A stretch of DNA of 64,000 bases from Paenibacillus harenae DSM 16969 (GCF_000422465.1 NZ_AULV01000014.1:124001-188000); one strand, 5' to 3'. Numbered from the stretch's first letter, positions 8,477 through 17,683 are shown. Notes: generated from the sequence alone by a model not told the origin. Made by a program: numbers and translations.

Positions 8477-9355
8477 ATGATCCGGGAAACGTTCTTTTCG
8501 CTTAATTTCAATTCTCTCTGGTATTTAGGGTTGGGCACGTTAAGTACCCTCCTTCTCTTCTTCGTATTATTCAAAACAAAGAATTACAGGAGCCTTCTCC
8601 TGTTTTTAGGAATGGTCGGAGCAGGTTATACGATCGAGTACTTCATCTTTGTATTGTTGGAGAGCTATGCGTTTTATCCCAAGATCATCTCCCGTGATGC
8701 TTATTATGACAGTACGATGGGGGCCCTTGCATCGAATCTCCTGACTTTGCCCGCAACAGCCGCATTAATAGCGGTATTTCGATTGAACTGGATTTGGATC
8801 GTCATTTTCACAGGGATCATAGTTGGGATTGAATGGTGGTTCACAAAATTAGGCATTTATCGCCATAATTGGTGGCGGTTTGAATACACAGCGATTGGAT
8901 TGCCGATCTATTATAGCTTTGCCAAAGCCTTGTTTGCACGGCTTATGCATCCCTTAAAGGGCATCCCTTATTTTTTGACGCTGTATCTTATCACATGGGC
9001 GCTTTTTACGATTCAGTTTGTCCCTCTCTCGTTTTTCAACAGCCGAAATTTTAATCTCGGTTGGTTTGAGAACCGTTCACATGATACAACTGCTTTTTCC
9101 TCCCTATCTGGAATGCTTTCAAGCATCTTTTTTGTTTGGTCGTCGCAGTTAAAGTCAAAGTATAGTTGGCTAAAGTACCTATGGCCTGTAGCTGTCGTAT
9201 TTGGCGTTAACCAATTTCTTAAAATAATCGGAGTGCTGCATAGTCTTGTATGGTGGGATTTCCTGTACTGCAGCGCTATGAATTTCATCTTACTCATCGT
9301 CATTGATGCAATAAGTAAACGTTTAAGGAACGGTCCGATCTCCGGGATGAACTAA
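8477..9355 (+). CDS. polytopic membrane protein, unknown function
   Basis: A 292-residue protein with about eight hydrophobic segments spread over its whole length. It has aromatic-rich loops, including WWRFEYTAIGLPIYYSF near residues 130-146, and a short basic C-terminus. GAAAGG precedes the ATG at 8477. This look recalls the CBO0543-type membrane proteins common in Bacillus and Paenibacillus, but I cannot assign it firmly. It is a single-gene unit that ends in a clear terminator, convergent with glnL. No enzymatic motif is visible. Confidence 0.8.
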   Translation: MIRETFFSLNFNSLWYLGLGTLSTLLLFFVLFKTKNYRSLLLFLGMVGAGYTIEYFIFVLLESYAFYPKIISRDAYYDSTMGALASNLLTLPATAALIAVFRLNWIWIVIFTGIIVGIEWWFTKLGIYRHNWWRFEYTAIGLPIYYSFAKALFARLMHPLKGIPYFLTLYLITWALFTIQFVPLSFFNSRNFNLGWFENRSHDTTAFSSLSGMLSSIFFVWSSQLKSKYSWLKYLWPVAVVFGVNQFLKIIGVLHSLVWWDFLYCSAMNFILLIVIDAISKRLRNGPISGMN

Positions 9356-9359
9356 TGAA

Positions 9360-9388
9360 AGCCACTCTTTCGAGTGGCTGCTTTTTCT
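9360..9388 (+). terminator. rho-independent terminator
   Basis: AGCCACTC, loop TTTC, GAGTGGCT, then GCTTTTTCT, directly after the stop at 9355. It lies between convergent genes. Confidence 0.9.
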
Positions 9389-9427
9389 ATTACGCAATTT
9401 ATCGATGACGCGACTCGAAACATGCAC

Positions 9428-10321
9428 TCAGCTTTTCATTTTCTCCAGTACCTCTATATAAAAGACCTGCAAAAATTTTTTTATGTTTACTTTACCTTTT
9501 TCAGGATTCTCCTCTTCGTCCATGACCTTCATTTTTATCCGGATATCTTGAAAATCGAAGTAAAGAGGGGCATAATGTTCAAACTTCGGGTTACTGTAAT
9601 CCGTCAATCCGATCGAAGCCAAATGGGTTAACGCGGCCATAATGGTCCGCCTGATTCGCTGCTCAATCGCCTTCGTCTCTTTCTCGACATCGCTCTTGCT
9701 TTGTTTATAGGTTCGGGCGACGGATTCATACAATTCTTTCAACGGCGGAAAATCGCCTGCCTGCCGATACTCAATTAAATATTCCATTAAAGAAACGACA
9801 TCTTTACTGCCGGTTTCACCGATTATCCCTAAATCCATTAGAATTGGCTTCACAACCTCGCGAGCGGTTGGTTCTCTGCGGACCGCCGGCAATTCTACGG
9901 GATCGAATTTCGCTAATGATTGCTTGATTTCAAGAATATGACGCTCGTATTTCCGCTGCTCGTTCACTTTCAACAATACGGCTTCCACTTCCAGACGGTT
10001 TATCGGCTTATGGATAAAAAACTCGATTCCTCTTTGATAAGCCAGTCCTACCACTTCTTTATTTTCAATTTGAGAAATCATAATAAACTTTCCCTTATAA
10101 CCCCTGTCTTTCAATTGCGTTATCGTCTCGATCCCATCCTGATCCGGCATTAATAAATCAATCAAAACGATATCCGGCTTCAGTTCAAGAATGATACGGG
10201 TTCCCTCCGATCCTTCTCCGGCCGTGCCGGCAACCTCGCCAAGCTTGCACTGCTCAATAATGTTTTGAAGCATCCGCCTGCTAACTGCGTCGTCATCCAC
10301 GATAACGAAAGATATCGACAT
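9428..10321 (-). CDS. glnL: two-component response regulator GlnL-like (YcbB domain)
   Basis: This 297-residue protein has an N-terminal receiver domain with acidic pocket VDDD (residues 8-11), phospho-acceptor Asp55 in VLIDLLMPDQDG, and HKPINR carrying the conserved Lys. The C-terminal half is the YcbB-type DNA-binding domain (PILMDLGIIGETGSKDV onwards) rather than a usual OmpR or NarL output. That combination is diagnostic of GlnL of Bacillus subtilis, which activates the glutaminase/glutamine transporter genes glsA-glnT in response to glutamine. It overlaps the kinase gene by 29 bp, indicating translational coupling. No glsA or glnT lies in the window, so the target is elsewhere or different. 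Confidence 0.88.
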   Translation of the reverse strand: MSISFVIVDDDAVSRRMLQNIIEQCKLGEVAGTAGEGSEGTRIILELKPDIVLIDLLMPDQDGIETITQLKDRGYKGKFIMISQIENKEVVGLAYQRGIEFFIHKPINRLEVEAVLLKVNEQRKYERHILEIKQSLAKFDPVELPAVRREPTAREVVKPILMDLGIIGETGSKDVVSLMEYLIEYRQAGDFPPLKELYESVARTYKQSKSDVEKETKAIEQRIRRTIMAALTHLASIGLTDYSNPKFEHYAPLYFDFQDIRIKMKVMDEEENPEKGKVNIKKFLQVFYIEVLEKMKS

Positions 10322-11609
10322 TTGCTTCCCCCCCTTTTTGTAAAGCGGTTATCGGAAGGCGAATGAAAAATCGGGTACCGCCAGCCTTCATCGATGACTC
10401 CACTTCGATACCGCCTCCGAAGGAATGAACGATATCGCGTACGTGAGAGAGGCCAATCCCCGTTGCCGCAATTCCCTCTATATTAAACTTTGTCGTAAAA
10501 CCCGGTTCAAAAATAATTTTTTTATCCTTTTCGGAAATGCCTATCCCCGAATCCGTAACCACAAACAGGATTTCGTTTTCCTTTTCCGCAGCTTCCACTC
10601 TAATCATACCACTTTTCTCTATCGCTTCTACAGCATTAGACACCAGGTTGTTAAGCACCGTCAATATAGGTATATAATGAGGGGTAAAGAAGTTTACATC
10701 CGCTTCTACTTCTATAACCATTTTTTTGCTCAGCATTTCACTATATTTTTGATTTCCTTTTACGACAAAATCGAGAATCTCCGAGAGGCTCAGGTCAACT
10801 ACGATTTCACTGTCATATAATTCCAGCAAGCCTGCCAAAATACGCTGGGAATCCTTCTTCACTTCATGGATTTGCTGGGCGACCTCTAGTACTTGCCCGC
10901 TGTAGCCGCCTAGATTCTCTTCTTTTAATTTTCGGGACAGATTAAAGCTGTTTACGGTAATGGACTCAATCGTTTCCATTGATTTTCTTAAATAAAAGAC
11001 TTCCCCATATAAACCTGCCCCAATATTTATCATTTGCTCCATCCGCTTTTGCTGCTCCGCATGGAGGAACCGCATTTGACTGATCGAAATGCTGCTGTAC
11101 AGTCCGATTACAAAATAACTTCGCACAATTGCAATAGCTATTAATTGAAACCATTCATTGAGATGAAATGCATGTGTGTCCAGTATCATTCCGCGCACGA
11201 AGAGCTCGGTTACGTTAGACGCGAAGTCGATCGCGGAAACGATCGCGCCTAAAACAAGGGGATGATACTCGTTTATTCTTTTTTGAAACCCGCTCATTCC
11301 GAGCGCAAAAACAACATAATAAATACCGGCCGCCAAGTTATTTTGTATACTTTCCATAACAGAAAAGGAGTTTGTAGCGATCATCCATTCTCCTGCCTGA
11401 AAGACCATGCTGAACAATCCTGACATGAGCCCGATCGTTAAATAAGGCAAGTGACGCATAAATAATAGAAAACATAAAAATATACTGACACCCAGACCGA
11501 TACGAAAAAAATCGCCGCTGAAGGGATTAATCTTGAATTGAGCGCCAATGGCCGTAGCCATCGCTATAGCGATCAATTGAAATCTTTCATTTTTGATAAT
11601 CGTATTCAT
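10293..11609 (-). CDS. glnK: sensor histidine kinase GlnK-like
   Basis: This 438-residue kinase has several N-terminal hydrophobic segments (residues about 10-185) with little extracytoplasmic sequence. A dimerisation/phosphoacceptor stretch contains QQIHEVKKDSQRI at about residue 250. The HATPase domain has LNNLVSNAVEAIEKSG (N box), VTDSGIGISEKD (G1) and GIGLSHVRDIVHSFGG (G2). It matches the GlnK/YcbA organisation that pairs with GlnL. The start at 11609 follows AGGAG at about 11 nt. Signal sensing is probably through the membrane segments; glutamine is the known cue in B. subtilis. Confidence 0.86.
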   Translation of the reverse strand: MNTIIKNERFQLIAIAMATAIGAQFKINPFSGDFFRIGLGVSIFLCFLLFMRHLPYLTIGLMSGLFSMVFQAGEWMIATNSFSVMESIQNNLAAGIYYVVFALGMSGFQKRINEYHPLVLGAIVSAIDFASNVTELFVRGMILDTHAFHLNEWFQLIAIAIVRSYFVIGLYSSISISQMRFLHAEQQKRMEQMINIGAGLYGEVFYLRKSMETIESITVNSFNLSRKLKEENLGGYSGQVLEVAQQIHEVKKDSQRILAGLLELYDSEIVVDLSLSEILDFVVKGNQKYSEMLSKKMVIEVEADVNFFTPHYIPILTVLNNLVSNAVEAIEKSGMIRVEAAEKENEILFVVTDSGIGISEKDKKIIFEPGFTTKFNIEGIAATGIGLSHVRDIVHSFGGGIEVESSMKAGGTRFFIRLPITALQKGGEANVDIFRYRG

Positions 11610-11906
11610 CCTGCGATCGGCTCCTGACGAGAGTCAGACATCAAATCACCTTACATGAACCTATCTTCTAATAATATATATACTAACATATATTTCACGT
11701 TAATTGAATAAATGGACGCCATCCAGAAGGTGGGATGTTATGTTTCTGTACATCGAAAATAAATAAAGCCAAACGACGATGTCATTCTTAAAGCTGTACA
11801 AGATTTTATTGCCAAGATAAACAAGACACCAATGAAGACGGTAGACAGGCTATGCATCCAACTATAAGTATTTAGTGCCGTCTATATAGTTAATTGTTCA
11901 GTCGTA

Positions 11907-11932
11907 GAAAAAAAACCGTCCTCGCGGACGGT
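11907..11932 (-). terminator. rho-independent terminator of the endoglucanase gene
   Basis: On the minus strand: ACCGTCC, loop GCGA, GGACGGT, then an eight-T run (TTTTTTTTC). It is about 115 bp beyond the stop codon at 12046. Confidence 0.85.
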
Positions 11933-11963
11933 CCTTTTAACGTGATCGTATGGCTGCTGTACG

Positions 11964-12006
11964 AATCGTGTGACTTGAACTTATTTTCAAATGAGGTCAC
12001 ACGATT
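11964..12006 (-). promoter_or_regulatory. 11-bp stem-loop in the endoglucanase 3' untranslated region
   Basis: AATCGTGTGAC (11964-11974) pairs perfectly with GTCACACGATT (11996-12006) around a 21-nt loop. There is no T-run, so it is not a classic terminator. It may protect the transcript 3' end or be a protein-binding inverted repeat. Confidence 0.45.
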
Positions 12007-12045
12007 GTATTGGCCTACTGTAACCATCCGTTTGTTTTGTTACGA

Positions 12046-13689
12046 TTAGGGGTTAACAAACTGCCACTGCAGATTGGTACTGGAATTGCTGCTCCACAAT
12101 TTCAAGTCGGAGCCATTTGCAGCATTGCCGCCGCTATCCAAATAAAGTCCGGCAGCAACATTTTTTATCCTGTAATTACTTCCGTAGGCCTCCAATACCC
12201 ACCGCTGGTTGTTGCTGGTACTGTTGCTCCACTGCCCGCAAATGGAGCCGTTTGTGGTAAGACCCATACCGTCAAGATACAAACCTGTAGCGACATTCTT
12301 GATTTTATAGTAGCTTCCGTAAAATTCCATTACCCACTTCTGGTTGTTGCTGGTGCTGGCGCTCCATTGACCTGCGTTGGAGCCGTTGGTCGTACGGCCT
12401 ATGCCGTCAATATACAGCCCTGTCGTCACGTTTTTCATTTTAGAAGTGTTCATGACACCCATGATCGCATCAATAATACCCTGCTGCGTTACGGCATAGG
12501 TAGAACGGTTAAACAATCCGAAACCATACTGGCCGTTGACTCCGTTATCCCAAATAACCGGTACGGAACTGTATTTCCTGGCCGTCGAGGCTACTGCTTT
12601 CGCAAATGCCGCACGGTACGTATTATTCGCGGAATCAAAGGCCGTTTTATCGATGGAACCATATTCACCGACGACCACGGGATATCCTTGCGTTACGAAT
12701 TTATCGTACGTGGACTTCAACTGCGCATCCAAATAATCTTCCTGTCCCCAGGTTGATTTCTTCGAAGCGTTGGTAGCCGTTGCACCCCATTGCGTGATGT
12801 TGCCGGATTCTTCGCCGACGAAGTCCCAGGGCGAGTAATAATGAACGGAGATCATGATTCTCTTCTCGGAACTTGGAATCGTTGAGGATCTGTAATTGTC
12901 CGTAGGAAGCGCAAAACCAGTATAACCATTGTTGCCTGCCGTGTAATCAATATTCGTATTCCAACCTGGAATCAACAGCCATCTTGCCGCATTGTTTCCG
13001 CCGGTTTGTCTCACGGTGTCCACAAAGATTTGATTAAACGTATTAATATTTGAATAAATAGCGAGGTCAGGCTGTGCCCCACTATATGTCTTCCCATCGA
13101 ATACTTCGTTCATTGATTCGAAGATCAAATGCTCGTTATAATTGACGAATGTATTGGCAATCTGCTGCCAAACCTTTTTAAATTTGTCTCGAATCGTATT
13201 TTGATCGCTTGCATTCGGCAACAACCAATTATCTGACGGGGTATTGGGGGTTGTAGAGTGATAGCCGTCATGGTGAATATTGAGAATGACAAACAAGCCC
13301 TCGCTGTAAGCATAATCGACAACTTCTTTCACTCTGGCCAGATACGCAGAATCAATGGTGTAATTCGGAATAGAACCGATTTTTTTCATATACGTAACAG
13401 GGATCCGAATGGATTTAAACCCTGCTGCTTTTACCTTTTGAATTAACGCTTTTGTGATAACTGGATTACCCCAAGCTGTTTCGCTAGGAACACCGTTAAT
13501 ATTAGCATCTAATGCGTTGCCTAAATTCCATCCTGCACCCATTTCAAAAACAACTTGTGAAGAATTCAATTGTGTAAAATCAGCTGTTTCTGCTGCTGAT
13601 ACTACCGGACTCCAACCGGAAATAACCGTTGCACATACCAATGCCATGGTTAACAAATAGACGCTGAATGACTTAACTTTTAACATCAT
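12046..13689 (-). CDS. secreted GH5 endoglucanase with C-terminal ricin-type carbohydrate-binding domain
   Basis: The start is ATG 13689, 8 nt after GGAGG; the GTG at 13698 lies inside the ribosome site and is rejected. The 547-residue product begins with a Sec signal peptide (cleavage near residue 33, after VVSA). A GH5 (beta/alpha)8 domain spans about residues 40-395. Family motifs are GWNLGNALDA, SIRIPVTY, NIHHDG, catalytic acid/base Glu195 in SMNE, and nucleophile Glu342 in VVGEYG. Residues about 405-547 form a beta-trefoil with three repeats (NVTTGLYIDG, NVATGLYLDG, NVAAGLYLDS), a CBM13-like fold that binds polysaccharide. It should hydrolyse beta-1,4-glucan or related hemicellulose outside the cell. 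A perfect cre site lies about 210 bp upstream. It is monocistronic with its own terminator. Confidence 0.93.
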   Translation of the reverse strand: MMLKVKSFSVYLLTMALVCATVISGWSPVVSAAETADFTQLNSSQVVFEMGAGWNLGNALDANINGVPSETAWGNPVITKALIQKVKAAGFKSIRIPVTYMKKIGSIPNYTIDSAYLARVKEVVDYAYSEGLFVILNIHHDGYHSTTPNTPSDNWLLPNASDQNTIRDKFKKVWQQIANTFVNYNEHLIFESMNEVFDGKTYSGAQPDLAIYSNINTFNQIFVDTVRQTGGNNAARWLLIPGWNTNIDYTAGNNGYTGFALPTDNYRSSTIPSSEKRIMISVHYYSPWDFVGEESGNITQWGATATNASKKSTWGQEDYLDAQLKSTYDKFVTQGYPVVVGEYGSIDKTAFDSANNTYRAAFAKAVASTARKYSSVPVIWDNGVNGQYGFGLFNRSTYAVTQQGIIDAIMGVMNTSKMKNVTTGLYIDGIGRTTNGSNAGQWSASTSNNQKWVMEFYGSYYKIKNVATGLYLDGMGLTTNGSICGQWSNSTSNNQRWVLEAYGSNYRIKNVAAGLYLDSGGNAANGSDLKLWSSNSSTNLQWQFVNP

Positions 13690-14089
13690 GCCAAACACCT
13701 CCGTCTCTTATTTTTGTTTCTTATGAACCGGGTTCAACTAAAGAACTCCCATCCGATAGCGACTCTATTAATTCCCCCTTTCTATTTAATAGTTTCTTGG
13801 AATATCCTCCCGGAGACTGAAGTATGAGCATCTTGATTATATAAGAATAAATGCATATAATATCACCCCATAAATTGTCACAAAAATCATATAAAAATCA
13901 TGAAAGCGTTTTCATAAAACTCTCTAGATCGGAACAATCGCTAATTTCCAAATGTGTATCGGTACAGTTTGATAACCTATATAATGGTTACAAAAGAGAG
14001 GAAATACTTAATAGAAGAGGTTCTATGTTAAGTCATGGTTTTACCACTATGATGATGACGTATACCATTCGGTAAAGGAGCGCGGCACC
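13690..14089. other. divergent promoter region between endoglucanase and two-component genes
   Basis: About 400 bp separate the divergent starts. A perfect cre palindrome sits at 13900-13915. A 74-codon ORF at 13851-14075 lacks a ribosome site and is probably chance. Both promoters must be here. Confidence 0.6.
13900..13915. promoter_or_regulatory. cre, catabolite-responsive element (CcpA operator)
   Basis: ATGAAAGCGTTTTCAT fits the consensus WTGNAARCGNWWWCAW at every position and is close to perfectly symmetrical. It lies 211 bp upstream of the endoglucanase start and 175 bp upstream of the response regulator start. Repression of the cellulase by preferred sugars is the expected role. Confidence 0.8.
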
Positions 14090-14797
14090 ATGAAAGAAAC
14101 GATATTATTGGTTGATGATGAGGAAGGCATTCTGATCATGCTGGAAAATCTGCTTCGCAAAGTAGGCTATTCCTCGATTACAAAAGCCGGTTCCGCCGCT
14201 GCGGCGCTTACGGCTGTACGAACGGCACGCTTTGATATGATCGTGCTTGATGTCATGCTTCCGGATATGGACGGGTTTTCCTTGTGTACGGAGCTGCGCA
14301 AAACCGTAACGACGCCGATTCTGTTCCTTACCGCCCGTTCCAGCGATATGGATAAGCTGCAAGGATTGTATTTGGGCGGGGACGACTATGTAACGAAACC
14401 ATTCAACCCGATGGAAGTGGTGGCGCGGATTCAAGCCCATTTGAGAAGGAGCTCCCGTTATGTGTCCGATGCCGTGAGCGCCGAGGAGCTGTACCGGTAC
14501 GATACGTTTACGGTTAACCGGACGAGCGGACAGCTTATCGTCAACCGCGTTGAGGTACCTTGTCCGGCGAAAGAGCTTGAACTGCTGCTCTATTTTTGCA
14601 AGCATCCGAACCGTGTGTTCACCGCCCAACAATTATATGAGCAGGTATGGGGCGCTATGGTAGAAGGTGATGAGAAAACGGTCGTGATCCACATCTCCAG
14701 ACTACGAAAGAAGCTGGAGGCCGATCCGTCCGACCCGAAGCTCATCGTGACGCTAAGAGGGATCGGGTACAAGTTCGTTCCGTCCTCAGGAGGTTAA
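14090..14797 (+). CDS. OmpR/PhoB-family response regulator
   Basis: This 235-residue regulator has a receiver domain (DDEE at residues 9-12, phospho-acceptor Asp54 in IVLDVMLPDMDG, YVTKPFNP with the conserved Lys). A C-terminal winged helix follows, with LELLLYFCKHPNRVFTAQQLYEQVWG and VVIHISRLRKKLE. AAGGAG lies upstream of the ATG. The kinase gene follows after 4 bp, then two related membrane-protein genes on the same strand. That organisation resembles envelope-stress or antimicrobial-peptide sensing modules, where the membrane proteins are targets or co-sensors. The signal is unknown. Confidence 0.93.
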   Translation: MKETILLVDDEEGILIMLENLLRKVGYSSITKAGSAAAALTAVRTARFDMIVLDVMLPDMDGFSLCTELRKTVTTPILFLTARSSDMDKLQGLYLGGDDYVTKPFNPMEVVARIQAHLRRSSRYVSDAVSAEELYRYDTFTVNRTSGQLIVNRVEVPCPAKELELLLYFCKHPNRVFTAQQLYEQVWGAMVEGDEKTVVIHISRLRKKLEADPSDPKLIVTLRGIGYKFVPSSGG

Positions 14798-14801
14798 AAA
14801 C

Positions 14802-15872
14802 TTGAATTTTATGTTTCGTATGGCGCTGCAGCTGCTGATGGCTTTCTTTTTCCTGTTTGTTTGCATACAAGTGATCGTGATCGTGGTGGCCTGGATTTTC
14901 TGGCCGGGAATGATCCAGTCCGGAAATAGCACCGGTCATTATGAGAGCTTTGTTTTGATTTTATTCACCGTCCTATTTCTTCTCACCCTGCTCCTTATTG
15001 GCTGGTATCTATGGAAGCCGGTTTATTTCTTTATGTCTTGGATCAAATGTCTGGCAAACGGCCAATATGATTTTCCGAGGCGCTGGGCCGAAATCCACTC
15101 CCGCAAAAGAGGATCGTTAAAGTTTCCATACGCCGTTTACAAGGAGCTGTTCGAGCATATACAGATGCTGGCGGGCACGCTTCAAAACAACGAGAAGGCG
15201 CTTCGAGAGTCGGAACAAATGAAACAAGTGTGGATTCGCGGCATATCACACGACTTAAAAACGCCGTTAACCTATATATCCGGTTATTCCGCCATGCTCA
15301 CCAATCCGGAGTACCAATGGAGCGAAGCGGAAAAGAGAGAATTCCTCTCCGTCATTCAGCAGAAAGCCGCCCATCTTCAGGAACTTGTACAAGACCTTAA
15401 TGAAAACATTCAGGGGCACATCCCTCTCTTACCCGAGACAGCGGATATCGTTGAGTTCGTACGCCGTGCAGTAGCGGACGTCAGCAGCGCTCCATGGGCG
15501 AACGGTTATCATTTTCGAATGGATTCGGAGCCGTACCCTATCCCGGTATCCTGCGACCCGAAGCTAATGATGCGCGCTATCCGCAATTTGCTCGTCAATG
15601 CCGTCGTCCATAATCCGGAAGGCACCAAGATCACTGTTCGGGTTGCACTGCTTCAGGACGGGATGACGGAGATCCGCATCGAAGATAACGGGATCGGCTT
15701 CAGCGAGACGCTGGTTAAGAATACTGCAGAAATAACATCTTCCGGCCGTTCCGGCCTGGGACTGTCCATTGCCAAGCAGCTTATTGAAGCCCATGGCGGG
15801 CAATTCATCGTCGCCAGCAAGCCAGGTGAAGGAACCTCCCTGTCCATCAGGCTGCAAGCAGCGCAAAGTTAA
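14802..15872 (+). CDS. sensor histidine kinase
   Basis: TTG start at 14802, 8 nt after AGGAGG, overlapping nothing but only 4 bp from the regulator stop. The 356-residue protein has two N-terminal membrane segments (about residues 8-32 and 47-68) with a very short external loop, which implies sensing within the membrane. The phospho-acceptor His is in RGISHDLKTPLTYI (HisKA), and the ATPase domain has NLLVNAVVHNPEG, IEDNGIGF and GRSGLGLSIAKQLIEAHGG. It is the cognate partner of the upstream regulator. Small-loop kinases of this type often respond to cell-envelope agents. Confidence 0.92.
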   Translation: MNFMFRMALQLLMAFFFLFVCIQVIVIVVAWIFWPGMIQSGNSTGHYESFVLILFTVLFLLTLLLIGWYLWKPVYFFMSWIKCLANGQYDFPRRWAEIHSRKRGSLKFPYAVYKELFEHIQMLAGTLQNNEKALRESEQMKQVWIRGISHDLKTPLTYISGYSAMLTNPEYQWSEAEKREFLSVIQQKAAHLQELVQDLNENIQGHIPLLPETADIVEFVRRAVADVSSAPWANGYHFRMDSEPYPIPVSCDPKLMMRAIRNLLVNAVVHNPEGTKITVRVALLQDGMTEIRIEDNGIGFSETLVKNTAEITSSGRSGLGLSIAKQLIEAHGGQFIVASKPGEGTSLSIRLQAAQS

Positions 15873-15957
15873 GGTGAAGTTGAGCTTCCGTTTACCTCAT
15901 GTTTACCTGCGTTCTCTATAATAACGGTAACGACGTTAGGAAGGAGGATGTTCATTA

Positions 15958-16479
15958 ATGATAAATCAGGCTTGGTGGTTTTCGAGAAAATGGGGGTATG
16001 CCGCGTCAATCGCGCTTATCCCCTACCTGATTTTAAAAACTCTTTGGGCGAACGGATTCGCCGTTCTGGCTACCGGGCAAGGCATTGAGCAGCTCCATGC
16101 CTCCATCCGGAGCAATGCCGATCCGTTCAGCAAAACACTGTACGCTATCGGAATCGATCCAACCGCAATACTCGCGCTGATCGCCTCACTGCTTGCGCTT
16201 GCTTTGGTTCAGAGGTGGGGACAGAAAATTCCGCGCTGGATTCTGCTCCCCCCAGCAGGTTTGGGCGGTTTATTGTTCATTACGGTTTGTTTTGTAACGT
16301 TAAATAAACTGTTTACGGGTGACATCCGTATGTCCGATAGCCCGGAATTCCATCCCTGGGTGCTCGTTCCGGTATACGGCGGCTTCTTCGCTTGGGGCGT
16401 TACGATCAGTATGGCCGCTTTGTGTTACTTCGTCAGAACGAGAAACAAGGTACCTTCCAGCGGTAACATAGCGCGCTGA
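15958..16479 (+). CDS. small polytopic membrane protein associated with two-component system
   Basis: A 173-residue protein with four hydrophobic segments (about 12-34, 62-84, 92-117 and 137-158). AAGGAGG lies upstream of the ATG. The segment QKIPRWILLPPAGLGG resembles the EIFPRWIPFL...PAGL segment in the second half of the following protein (16583-17683), so the two are homologous. It starts 85 bp after the kinase stop. I do not recognise a named family. Role is unknown, possibly target or accessory sensor of the adjacent kinase. Confidence 0.8.
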   Translation: MINQAWWFSRKWGYAASIALIPYLILKTLWANGFAVLATGQGIEQLHASIRSNADPFSKTLYAIGIDPTAILALIASLLALALVQRWGQKIPRWILLPPAGLGGLLFITVCFVTLNKLFTGDIRMSDSPEFHPWVLVPVYGGFFAWGVTISMAALCYFVRTRNKVPSSGNIAR

Positions 16480-16582
16480 AACGGAAGCTCCCGACGTAAA
16501 TCGTACGGTGGGTGACGGGGTGCTAGTGAAATATTTCACAAAATAATGCTCTGCTTATCTAATTCAAAGGGGATGAACAATT

Positions 16583-17683
16583 ATGGCTCTCAAACAACGT
16601 ATTGATGTGACGCATGCAGGAACGAATATTCCGAAAGCTCCGCCGCTTCGCTGGTGGAGACATTGGCCGGAATGGACCCGCTACGCAGCGATCTTGTGGT
16701 CGGTTATTTACGGTGCGCTGGGCGTATACTGGTCGCTCGGAGGAATGGGTTTTCCATTTGGGCTGTTGAACGATCCGAATGCGGGACCCTCCTTTTCCAG
16801 ACTTATGACAGCCGGGACCGCAGGACCCGTCATCGCTATCGTATGCTTTCTTGGTGTGATCGCTCTCTTGATGGGCAAGTTCAAAGCCCGGGGTTTTATC
16901 CGGACGATTCTCCTCCTATATGCTTGGAGTGCCGCAGCGGTTCTCTGCTTCACGATCCCGGACACCCGTGCACTCATCGCAGCGGCTTACGCTCCCGTTG
17001 CGCTCATAGGAGCCATTTTCGGGCAGCCGTTAGATTATTTCGAGTTCTTAACGTGGCCGGTGGTGAACCAGTTTGTCTGCCTTGCAGGCGGTTTTTTATG
17101 GGCAGCGACCGCTCTGTCCTATCAGCGCCAGACCAGAGACGCCTGCAGGTATTGCGGTCGCAAAAACAATTCGAGCCATTGGTTGGCATCGAGCTCCGCG
17201 TTGGCCTGGGGAAGGTGGATAGCCTATGTGGCGATCCTGGCCCCTGCCTATTACGATATCACCCGCATAGCATGGCTGCTGGGAATACCTCTGGGGGTGA
17301 CGCCGGCATTTTTTCAAAGCCTTCAGGATTCAGGAGCGGTCTGGGCGGGAGCGGGCCTTGCCTTCGTATCCGTTGCCGGCGCAATTCTAACACACGGTCT
17401 AATCATGCCGTGGGGTGAGATCTTTCCACGTTGGATTCCGTTCCTGGCGGGGAAGCGCGTCCCTCCTGCCCTCGCGATCGTACCTGCCGGACTGGTCTCC
17501 ATCATGTTAACCATTACCGGCATTCAAGTGTTATGGGGCTTCACCTTGCACGCCGATTTGCAGAATTGGGGAGCAACTACGCCGCTCCTGCTCATACCGG
17601 TATGGGGGATTGCCTTAGGGGCCGCTACGATTTTCTACTATTACCGCAGGAAGGATCGCTGCAGACATTGCACACACTCCTGA
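16583..17683 (+). CDS. duplicated-fold membrane protein with two CxxC motifs
   Basis: A 366-residue protein with eight to ten hydrophobic segments arranged as two similar halves of about 180 residues. Each half ends in a short basic tail with a Cys pair: ACRYCGRK at about residue 190 and RCRHCTHS at the extreme C-terminus. The second half is similar to the preceding 173-residue protein. AAAGGGG precedes the ATG at 16583. The paired CxxC tails could bind a metal jointly on the cytoplasmic face. The family is unnamed to me. Co-direction with the two-component genes argues for functional linkage. Confidence 0.8.
   Translation: MALKQRIDVTHAGTNIPKAPPLRWWRHWPEWTRYAAILWSVIYGALGVYWSLGGMGFPFGLLNDPNAGPSFSRLMTAGTAGPVIAIVCFLGVIALLMGKFKARGFIRTILLLYAWSAAAVLCFTIPDTRALIAAAYAPVALIGAIFGQPLDYFEFLTWPVVNQFVCLAGGFLWAATALSYQRQTRDACRYCGRKNNSSHWLASSSALAWGRWIAYVAILAPAYYDITRIAWLLGIPLGVTPAFFQSLQDSGAVWAGAGLAFVSVAGAILTHGLIMPWGEIFPRWIPFLAGKRVPPALAIVPAGLVSIMLTITGIQVLWGFTLHADLQNWGATTPLLLIPVWGIALGAATIFYYYRRKDRCRHCTHS

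Larger units (their letters stand above)
11610..12045. other. intergenic region between glnK and the endoglucanase gene
   Basis: It holds the endoglucanase terminator (11907-11932) and a second long hairpin (11964-12006). The stretch 11700-11900 shows no gene, repeat or operator that I recognise. The glnK promoter should lie near 11620-11700, where the sequence is AT-rich, but no convincing -35/-10 pair stood out. Confidence 0.5.

Noticed and set aside
12010..12756. 248-codon plus-strand ORF opposite the endoglucanase gene
   Set aside because: It covers the trefoil repeats of the real gene in antisense; the repeats give it false regularity.
13851..14075. 74-codon ORF between the endoglucanase and response regulator genes
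   Set aside because: No ribosome site; it covers the cre site and the promoter region.
16654..17418. 254-codon ORF in another plus frame inside the 366-residue membrane protein gene
   Set aside because: It has no start signal and Arg/Ser/Cys-rich composition typical of an out-of-frame reading; the membrane protein frame is clearly coding.
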